Assembly (NCBI GenBank): GCA_034638255.1
Contig: JAWPGT010000089.1
Span: 20,162-84,161 of the forward strand
DNA length: 64,000 nucleotides
DNA from: Coprinus comatus
Lineage: Eukaryota > Basidiomycota > Agaricomycetes > Agaricales > Agaricaceae
Direction of reading: 5' to 3'
In this document: positions 54,330 to 64,000 of the stretch, in pieces
How positions within the stretch are numbered: the first letter of the stretch is position 1
Layout: each line of letters starts with the position of its first letter
The notes under the pieces: generated by a model
The model's database searches: none
What the model saw: only the letters and a program-made list of their open reading frames with translations
What the model was told of the DNA's origin: nothing
Translations under genes and position numbers: made by a program

Positions 54330-57300
54330 ATAATCTATTTTACTCATATAACTTGAATTTAGATGATTTTTCAACATTATGTGTTGTACGAGCGGATCTT
54401 TCACCATTGGCTAGTTCAGCAGAACCTAAAGCTGGTAAAAGTGGAAAAACGTATTGGACGATTGTGTTTTCTGTTGAAATTCAGTTTGGGTTGACGGAGT
54501 TTAAGGCGAGGATTAAGTGGGTTGATGGTGGTGTTACCAAATAGTCAGTTCCTCCTCTCTGCTTCCTTTCATTTCTTAATCTCCAAAAAAAAAAAAAAAC
54601 TGACTGACTGCATCTCTCTCTCTTTTGTTTTTGAAAACACAACAGTGGACCAGCTTCGATCATTTATAATGAAAGAGGACATAGAGCAGATGAAGATGAA
54701 CCAGATGTTTATCCAGAAGATGATTATAATACCAAGACAAATCTTAATACTCCCATTTCAGCATCTTCTGCTGGTACTACTACTCCTCGTTCTACTTCTT
54801 CTCGTGATCGTGATCGTGAAAAGGATAGAGTACGAGGTTTGGAAGTAGGAGTAGGATCAAGTCGTAGTAAACGAGATTCAACTCATTCTCATGCGACTAC
54901 TCATTCCACTACTCATTCCACTACTTCAAGTAGAAGACCTTCGATTACTGCTTCCGTTGCTCCTAGTCATTCTGGTGCTGGATATGGTAACGGGGTTATA
55001 CCAGAGGTTGCTAGAGTTGATCATAGAAGTGAAAGTCATAGTCACAGTTCTAAAGATAGTGGAAGTGGAAGTGGACGTGATAAGGAAAAGGAAAGGGAGA
55101 GGAAAAAGGATCGTGATCGTGAACGAGAATGGGAACGAGAACGAGAGCGGGAATCATATTCCGTTTCAGCTGCCACTAGTAAAGCACCAAGTCGATCTCA
55201 TTCACAAAGAAGTGCAACCACTATAATGACAACAACAACTACTAATCGAATTGGAGAAACTCTTAATTCAATTTGGGGTCAAACTCCTAGTGGTCCACCT
55301 TCAATTGCTCCTTCAACTCATACGATTCAAGGTGGTGGTAGAAGTAGAATTCAAAGTCAAATTGGTTCACCTATTATGGAATCTCCTTCACAACAACAAC
55401 ACATCCAAGCACCAATCCAAGCACAACCTCAAACCCAAACTCAAATTCCTTCATCAATTTCAAGAGCAAGTTCTTTATACAGTAATACTCCTTATCCTCC
55501 ACAACAACAATCTCAAACTCAACATCAACAGTCCGTACCTCCAACGCCACTTACTCGATCATCAACAATCCATTCACATAATTCCACAACTACGACTACC
55601 ACAACAACAACAACAGGTAACAAAGAACCTTACGTCGAAACTATATCAACTACAATTGAAAATCCTAAAAGTCTATCACCATGGGATCCAGTACCTCCAC
55701 AAACTCCAACTCAACCAAGTGTTTCTAGAGCTTTATCAACTGATTCTCGTAAAAGTTCAAAGAGTAATCGAACTGGAAGCGGTGGTGGTGGTGGTGGTGA
55801 TGCAGTACCATCTTGGGATTCACAACAACAACAACAACAACAACAACCAGTACAAGAAACTACCGTTTTATTATCCAATATCAATAACCCACCAATTGAT
55901 ATCGATTTATCACCTACTAGAAGTCGAGCGGGTAGTATCTCTGCATCTGGATGGGGAGGTGATATGTCTATAGGAGGAGGTGGAGTAGGAGTAGGTGGAG
56001 GACCAGGATGGGGAACACCACGAACAATCAATATAAACACTACAACAGCTCCACCAACAGAATGGGATACTACTTCACAAATCAGTAAAACACCAACTCG
56101 TATTGGAAGATCTAGAAAAGGTTCTATGGCTACTTCTATTGCTCCTACGATTCCTTCTGTTAAGGAACATGATGAATTCGGTGTTGGTGAGGATCAATGG
56201 GGTACTACAGGACATGATAATAATGTTACGGATGGTTGGGGTTTTGATAATAATACTCGAGAACACGAACACGAACAAATTCAACCTCCTCCAATCGACC
56301 AATCACGTTCTCTTCCACCTATCGAAACTACTAAATCATCTGGTACCAAAACTCCCAAGACAACAGGATCGAAAACTCCAAAGACACCTGCTACCGAATT
56401 TTCTGTTGAAACGCCTGTTGAAGAAAGTGTAGGTGGTGATAAGAAGAAGAAGAAGAAGAAAGGTGCCGCGGCCGCTGCTGCTGCTGCTGCTCAACAAGAG
56501 GAAGCTGAGAGAGCACGACTTGCTGAAGAGGCTGAGAAAGCTAGACTTGCTGCTGCCGAAGAAGTTGAGCGAGCTCGCATTGCAGCTAAAGAAGCTGAGG
56601 AAGCAAGGATTGTAGCTGAGGAAGCAGAAAAGGCGAGAATTGCAGCTGAGGAAGCAGAGGAAGCAGAAAACGCTAGGATTGCAGCGGAAGCAGAGAAAGC
56701 AAGGGTTGCAGCTGAAGAAGCAAAAAGAGTCAGAAAGGAGGAGGAGGAGAAGGCTGCTGCTGCTGAAGCGGAGGCGGCCGCGGAGGCAGAGAGAAAAAAG
56801 AAAGAAGAAGAACAGAAAGCGAGGGAGGTAGCTAACAAGCAAAAAGAAGAGAAGAAAGCTGAAAAGAATAGTAAGATGAAGTCCAAGAGGGAACTGAAGG
56901 CTGAAAAGGAGAAGGAAAGATTGGAAGCCGAACAAGCGCAAGCAGAGCAAGAGAGATTAGCTAAGGAGGTGCTGGAGGAGGCTGAAGAGGTAAAACAACG
57001 TGATGAGCAGGAGAAATTGGCTAAAACACATGCGAAAGCAGATGAAGAAGCTAAACAAAGTGAAGAGCAGGAGAGACTGGCCAAGGAAGCAAAGGCAAAC
57101 GAGGAGAGGCAGACTCAAGAGGCCAAAGAGCGCGAGCAACAGAAGAAAGAGAAAGAGGTTGCCGATGCTGCTGCTGTTGCCATAGTTGCTGCGGAAGGCT
57201 CCCCCGTCTCAAAGGTGAAGAAAGGAAGGAAGAGCAGGAAGGGGTCCATTGTGAATTTGGGCTTCAGTAACGATAATGCAGAGGAAGAGAGAAAGGAGGA

Positions 57301-58441
57301 AGAGAGAAAGGAGGAAGAGAGAAAGAGGAAGGAAGAGGAGGAACGTCTGCCTCAGGAAGAACAAGCAAAGGCAAAGCAAGAGGCGGAGGAGAAAGCAGAA
57401 AAGGAGGCAAAGGAGAAAGCAGACGAGGAAGCAAAGAAAGCAGAGCAGGAAGCGAAAGAGAAGGAGAAAGAGAAAGAGAAACAGCGACTTGAACAAGAGG
57501 CGAAAGAGAAAGAAAGAGAAAGAGAGGCAAAGGAGGAGAAGGAGAAGGCCGACAGAGAGAAAGCTGAACAGGAAGCAAGTGCAAAGGCAGAACGAGAACG
57601 AGCTGAGAAGGAAAAACGGTCATCCCAAATCAGTGGTGGTGGTAGTCCATCTCTCTTTGACGCTTGGGGAAGTGGTAACAGTGGTTCCCAGAATGGTGGT
57701 TCCCAAACCGGTGGAAGTAATACAGGCGGAGGTAGTGGTTGGGGACTGTCATGGGGAAAGCCCAAGTCTGCAGTGAGCAGTATTACATCCGGTTGGGGTA
57801 AGTTACTTGGAGATTCGGAGAACAAACTAGAAGGGTCCCCCGGGACTAATACTCCAACGAAAAAGAATATCTTTGAAGGTCTCAAATTTGGCGCCCCTGC
57901 TACACCCCCTAAACCTTCGAATAACACCAACACCCTCTTCGACGACCCCGAATTACCAACTCTCAATCAACCTACCAATCAAGTAGACGCTCCTCCACCC
58001 GTTCCTAGCAAGACTGCTTCTAAACCCCCTAGTCAAGTTCCTTCTAAAGTTGCTAGCCAAGTTACTAGCCGAGTTCCTTCACCTATACCTGCACCTGCAC
58101 CACCTACACCTACCGTTGAATCTGTATCATCACCTACACCCACTGCTGAAACCGTACAACCTACACCCACCACCGAACACCCACCACCGACAGCTGCTGA
58201 ACCTCATTCTGATGATCCCGTCGAGACAGCTGAAGATACAGCCCTTGAAGCTTCCGAGACTGCCGCAGAAGGTAATACTGCCAACGCCGAAGATGAATGG
58301 GCGATACCTGTTAAAACGAAGAAGAAGAAAAATAAAAACACAGCGGCAGGTGATTCCGCACCATCTACACCTATAGATCAACAGGATGACAACTCCAAAC
58401 AAACTGGTGGTGGTAGGAAGAAGAAAGGAAAGAAGAAGTAA
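52139..58441 (+). CDS. Hsp70-like ATPase with long low-complexity tail
   Basis: Proposed exons: 52139-52293, 52343-52495, 52548-52928, 53004-53175, 53243-53461, 53529-53628, 53692-53751, 53821-54025, 54110-54254, 54363-54543, 54646-58441; about 1855 residues. The first ~590 match the Hsp70/actin-fold family common in Agaricomycetes: phosphate loop IAIDVGTTFSGVSYA, HPNGWEGAQQSKMR, FVTEGEAS, IADAGGGTLDISAY and FLVGGYAASPW. Exon 3 lacks one base: adding a T to the TTTT run near 52897 would restore F-L-N-G-L, so this is a recent lesion or a sequencing error. The ~1265-residue tail is Ser/Thr-rich, Gln-rich, has nine W-G/G-W motifs, a ~400-residue Ala/Glu/Lys coiled coil (56470-57620), a Pro-rich stretch and ends KKKGKKK. 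Intact junction GGVTK-YGPASIIY shows one gene. Confidence 0.83.
54264..54326 (+). repeat. (CCTT)n(CT)n microsatellite in an intron
   Basis: About eight CCTT units then ~13 CT units, just inside the intron 54255-54362 of the Hsp70-like gene. Two poly-T runs (54052-54079 and 54094-54105) lie in the previous intron. Confidence 0.9.
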
Positions 58442-58809
58442 AGGTGTTAATGAGCCATTTTTCTTGTTTCTTGATGACTGATACGTTTTAATCTTTTTTG
58501 AACGATGTAACAATGATATACTTACTTGATGTACGATCTCAGATCTCATGTTTTGTGTTATGTGTTCTGATTTGTTTTTAAAAAATATAAGAATGATGTA
58601 TACCTCCTTAATAAACATAGTTGACCTCGTTTACCCTCTTTCCATACATGCACCTACGGAAGTTGCGATGCACGAGCACTTAATTCAGATCACTCTAGTT
58701 TGCATAGACATATACGTATGTATCATCAATGTGCATACAACAGGAGCGATGAGATAACGACTAGCAAGGACCCTATCTTCCATACATGGCACTAAACACG
58801 AAAAGGCTT
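58442..58809. other. Convergent intergenic region
   Basis: 3' flanks of the Hsp70-like gene (plus) and the uL4 gene (minus). AT-rich with AATAAA-like AATAAACATAG near 58610. No ORF of interest. Confidence 0.5.
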
Positions 58810-60205
<1,396 letters not shown>

Positions 60206-61109
60206 TGCTGGATTCTTGAGGTCTTGAGATTATCGTCTGTCCCGGCGACAAATTCAGTCCTACCGCGAATGGAAATTAGGCTTTTGCCGGCGCAACTATA
60301 CAGCTGGTGTCAAAACACATCACAATAACCCTTATCACGCGAGAGCCATCGCACTTGGTTATGCAGATAAATAAATAGTCTATAAGTATGTCCATTATGC
60401 TAAACAATGTTGATATGATTATCCCGTTACAGGTATGCATCCTTCACGGCTGTTAAAAAAACCAAATTGCTCTATGCACAAATGTCGACTTATTTTACAG
60501 TATAATTGGTTTCCAACATTCATCTGTTTCCCAGAGTTGTCAACTTTTTTAAGATTTTTTTTCTTGTTTTTTTTTTAGAATGATGTTCAAAAGAAAATAA
60601 ATAAGCATCAGTGCGCGAAGTGATTTGCTGCCGGATGTCTTTGGTAGCCTCCAGTATGAGACGCATATGAACACATGCCATGGACCTGCTGTGGACACAC
60701 ATCAACCCACAAGCCACACCAGCCACACGCCGCTCGATCGCACAGAAATACGATAGTGTTATCACACGCAGGGCTTATTATTTTTGTTTCTGCCCTGCTA
60801 ATTTTAGGTGGGGCCTCTGTACACCGGACCGTACTGCAGTGAGTGCTCTTAGGGATGACTCTGCATCCTACCGGACTGATACACCCTTCTAAGGCACCGC
60901 CAATGTACTCCTCGTAGTGTAGTGTGCTTGGAACATACATTGGCTTTAGCTTTTTGTTAAAGGTACATTCTCGATTCCCGAACCTCTTAGTGAACCTTCA
61001 AGCTTAAATCTTTTCTTACACACGAAGTATAGACTGAATGGCCATAAAAATGCCGATACAACGCGTATCAGTAAACGGCGCTATGTATAATATATATTGC
61101 AAGCCTTTC
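60206..61109. other. Intergenic: uL4 upstream region and 3' flank of the VWA gene
   Basis: No coding feature supported. It would hold the uL4 promoter (60206-60600), where T-rich tracts occur at 60545-60575. A CACACC/GCCACACC-rich patch lies at 60700-60735. Confidence 0.5.
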
Positions 61110-63177
61110 TCAAGGCCGCTTGGCAAGAGCCATCCTTACGACCGTCTTGGTCTATCGTGTAATACAGTGTCAGTACAAGTACGATCTTCATCATGATAGG
61201 ATCTTACCTGGTCCAGGGATATATCTGTCGGTCTCACAGAAGCGGCAGGCTGACCACCAGACGTATATGCCGCCTTGATTCGTGGTCCAGATACCTGCAG
61301 AAATAATTCGTGTGAATTAGTAAGAGCTTAAGAGGACTCGTTGAGAGTTGAGCAACTCACTGCCTTCGTGGCATCACGGAGTTGTGCAAGCGTCTTGCCT
61401 CGTTGAGCCCATAAACGGATTTGCTGCTCGGATTCGGAGGAGCTCTCGTAGTAATCATCAATGTGCAGTGTCTCGACTTGAACTAGAGATTGGACAAATT
61501 GAGAATGAAGCTGTTGCGCGACGCCGTCTACGTCAGAACCCAGCTTAACGATGTTCTGTTTATGAGCCACAGCCAGACTGTGCGTGCTGACTGACTCCTT
61601 AAGTGCACCTTCGATTAAGCTGACGATGCCATTGACATCTCCAAGGGGAAGCAGGTCACCTCTATGAAGATCAGAGCTCATATAGTAGAGTAAAAAATAT
61701 TCTCGACATACCCAGTCTTCCTGGCGATACCGGTGTAGAACTCTGTCGCTTTCTAAGAGACCCCGGTCAGAGTTTGCATTACAATCGCTTCCCCATACTT
61801 ACGGTAAAACCATCCATTGTGGGCTCACATGCGACGACATACTAGGCAAAGGTGAGGTGACAGTTGAATGATTGAAGCAAGGTCAACACTCACCAAAACG
61901 ATGCCACGGTCGCAGAATAAATCCGTAATCGCCACAGGATCGTTTTCTGTGATAAATTTGAATTGTCAGGTGTGACCTCGAATAAGAGCCGGTAAACTCA
62001 CGCTGGGGGCATCCCTGGGGAAATCCGTCGCCTCCTTCTCCAATTCCATGTGGTGGGGAATCCGTTGTAAGGATGACCACCTTGGCCGCATCATCATTCC
62101 AGTCAGCGGAAAGGGCATTGGACAAGGCATCGCACTGAGCTTCCGGTGCATCCCCCCCACCGTAAGCATATTTCCCACCCAAATAGGTTGATACCCTGCT
62201 CAGATCGTCTGTAAAACCCATGCTCTCTGTGAGCAAGGTATCGTCCTGGGGAGGATGGTCTCGAAAGACAATCACATTCGCACGAAGCTTATTTTGGATG
62301 ACCTTGCCAGACTGGACCAGGGTGAGGAGGATGTTTGCAACTTCATCTCTCGCCCTGTTGATGTATGGCTGCTGGCTTCCCGTGATGTCTTGAAGGAAAA
62401 TAACATCCCTGTTTATAATGCCACATTAAATATCAACAAGTTTGAGGGGCGTGGAACCCTTACAATGCGGCAGTGGGAATGGGCTTGTCAGGAACCTTTT
62501 CGAATACGAAGCATTGATTAGGTCCATTTGACTGCTCAATACTTCTAGTTAGCGAGTCCTCCAAATCATAAGCAAGACTCACGAAGCTGTTGTCGTAGTA
62601 GAAGTTGACCTAGAACTAGAGTCAGTAGGCCTTCGATCCGATCTGAGATAGAGAACAAACAGCATGAGGACCAGTCGCTGCGGGGTATGTATTGTCTGCA
62701 TTGGAATCGAAGTAGAATGACTGTTCGTTTCCGTCCAATGTAATCCTGAGGTGTGTCAAGAATAGGCTCAAGTTAAAAAGCAATGCAATTACTTCGAGTA
62801 GCTTTGGCCGTTGCTAGTATATTCTTTGATATACCACCTTAAGGAATCGCCGTTTAGTTGCGGTGACGGGTATCCATATCCCCAGTAAGTTTCAGCAGTC
62901 CGAACGTATTGAAGACCTGCACCATTCAAAACGCTAGTGATGTAATAGAGCCCACTCTTGTCGGGGACCCCAGCCAACTTCCACTGCGAGGGGTCCAATC
63001 AGTATCAGGAAATGTGTATTGATGCAAGAACTATACCAGTTGTGCATCATTTGAGACATTGAGAGGGTTGAGCTGGAGCCATTGGGTCAAGGACGGGATG
63101 CATTCGAAGTAGCTGTCCTTGTTCAAGACTTTGATTCGATAATTTCCGTCACCAGTTGGGGAGGGTGTGTAACTCAT
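61110..63177 (-). CDS. Beta-trefoil-like plus von Willebrand A domain protein
   Basis: Twelve exons: 63177-63037, 62983-62793, 62745-62661, 62609-62583, 62531-62464, 62408-62002, 61946-61894, 61841-61803, 61752-61712, 61661-61361, 61294-61208, 61151-61110; total 1482 bp, 493 residues, in frame. Residues 1-150 (GDGNYRIKVLNKDSYFECI, DAQLWKLAGVPDKSGLYYI, SLRWYIKEYTSNGQSYS) suggest a ricin-type beta-trefoil fold. Next comes a VWA domain: MIDAS-type FLQDITGSQQPYINRAR, FRDHPPQDD, a Gly-rich GGGDAPEAQCDAL and TTDSPPHG. This VWA variant resembles those of VwkA-like proteins, but no kinase motif is seen. The C-terminus is helical (LWAQRGKTLAQLRDATKAV). No signal peptide. Function unknown; metal-dependent protein binding and carbohydrate binding are inferences. 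Confidence 0.85.
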
Positions 63178-63494
63178 CGCGGGAGATGGTACAGTCAATT
63201 CCGTTTCATCGAAATATATGGACTGCAGAGATCTAAATACTTAATGGAAACAATTGCTCGATGCAGTAATGCTATGATATCCACTGGCACGCCGGTGCTA
63301 CCAAGTCCCCGAATGAGCTTTTCTGTCCAGTTCGGCATAATGAAGTGCCTTAAAGTCTCCAGTGTAAGCCAGGATGCCATGGTGGTCACTTTGACAGGTG
63401 GATTGGTTGATAAGCCGAGAAGAACGCAATGATGTCGAAGCCAAGCTAGAATGTTGGTTTGGTCTGCGCTGTAGGTGACCTGGACCTGGCGGGC
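63178..63494 (-). other. Intergenic between divergent paralogs, with an unassigned frame
   Basis: A minus-strand frame is open for ~90 codons (63470-63195; NILAWLRHHC, ETLRHFIMPNWTEKLIRGL). It has no partner exon and no recognised domain. It could be a chance frame or the remnant of another gene. Any shared promoter of the two paralogs must lie here. Confidence 0.3.
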
Positions 63495-64000
63495 AGAATG
63501 GTGTACACTTCAAAGGATGCACAAAAGGTTAGATTTTCGTGTTTTTTCAGAGAACTATTAGTTGACATAAGTTACAGTGGAAAATTTGTTGCTGTCAAAG
63601 GAAAGAGTAATGTATACACTATTACTCAGGTTTGCCTTCAAAACAATGCCGGTGTTCGATACGTGAAGGACTGAAAAGACATACTGGTGGATATGGGTAC
63701 CCAACCGACCGCAAAAGGAATGTTGCCTCCCTTAACTGGCTAATTGAGCAGCGCACCACGGATGGAAAGTCCTATTCCAAGTATGTAGTATCAGTTTGGC
63801 TGTTCAGACAAGTTCTAATCTTATTTCCTGTTTTTAGGGTCTCTTTGGAAGTGTCCTTGATAAATCTTTCTATTTCGTCTCCAACGCCGATGACCCTAAT
63901 CAGCCTGAGAAGAAGCGCGCTGTCAGTATTTTCTCTTTCTTATGTCTGCGACATCGGATGACCTCTACTAACAGGTCCTATTTTTACTACGATAAATTAT
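63495..64000 (+). pseudogene. Degenerate divergent paralog of the trefoil/VWA gene (partial)
   Basis: Exon-like pieces match the neighbouring gene in order: KDAQK (vs NDAQL) at 63515, NNAGVRYVK (vs NGAGLQYVR) at 63640, GGYGYP...LNWLIEQRTTDGKSYSK (vs WGYGYP...LRWYIKEYTSNGQSYSK) at 63690-63780, DKSFYFVSNADD (vs EQSFYFDSNADN) at 63860-63890, SYFYYDK (vs NFYYDN) at 63976. An extra A after TGGAAA near 63572 and a TGA at 63672 break the frame, so it is probably a pseudogene. It continues past the window edge. Confidence 0.7.

Noticed and set aside
55711..57966. Long antisense frames opposite the Hsp70-like tail
   Set aside because: They mirror Gln, Glu and Lys codon repeats on the plus strand and contain only Ser/Leu/Phe low complexity.
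60520..60940. Small minus-strand frames upstream of the uL4 gene
   Set aside because: No conserved motif, no splice partner, and low-quality composition.
61348..62521. Plus-strand frames within the VWA gene
   Set aside because: The minus-strand exon chain is in frame over twelve exons with consistent donor and acceptor sites, so the plus frames are antisense noise.

Overview
This is a repeat-dense stretch of a fungal nuclear genome, most likely from an Agaricomycete (Basidiomycota). The evidence is short GT-AG introns of about 50-70 bp, a KDZ-type transposase relic, copia elements that use a half-tRNA primer site, Ty3/gypsy chromoviruses, and gene families typical of mushroom-forming fungi. 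No viral genome, tRNA, rRNA or CRISPR array was recognised.

Layout. Bases 1-50004 are almost entirely nested transposable elements. (i) 237-8528: a truncated gypsy-A LTR, a decayed copia element (E1, 707-5639) carrying a solo LTR, a copia 3' fragment, and a 5' piece of a second gypsy-A element (A') split by a solo copia LTR. (ii) 8529-13902: a solo gypsy-B' LTR, an 888-bp foldback element with ~220-bp arms and a palindromic minisatellite core, and a truncated gypsy-E element. (iii) 13903-23785: gypsy-A, full length but decayed, with two solo LTRs inside it. (iv) 26090-50004: a KDZ transposase relic broken by copia-D. Copia-D is itself split by two inverted copies of a ~1.9-kb non-coding element (X), and its middle section has been inverted. 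Copia-E2 (intact, identical LTRs), an LTR fragment and gypsy-B are stacked inside.

Bases 51318-64000 hold host genes. They are a coiled-coil gene with one in-frame stop, a divergent Hsp70-like gene with a very long low-complexity tail, ribosomal protein uL4 (six exons), a beta-trefoil-like/VWA protein (twelve exons), and a degenerate divergent paralog of that gene at the window edge.

Main results. Three unrelated gypsy families (A, B, E) each carry, directly after the 5' LTR, a 10-12 nt site perfectly complementary to a site about 30-60 nt downstream of the LTR TATA-like box. This is the arrangement expected for self-primed reverse transcription. Gypsy A and B both carry an extra ORF after the integrase chromodomain with tandem CCHC-like knuckles, and in B its last ~37 codons lie inside the 3' LTR. 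The E copia family has no capsid domain before its zinc knuckle, although E2 inserted very recently. Old copies are inactivated mainly by CGA-to-TGA and Arg-to-Cys changes, the pattern of CpG methylation decay. Solo LTRs and E2 have perfect 5-bp target duplications, but the long elements E1, A and B do not, which implies ectopic recombination. All homology statements come from recognising motifs by eye; no database search was run.
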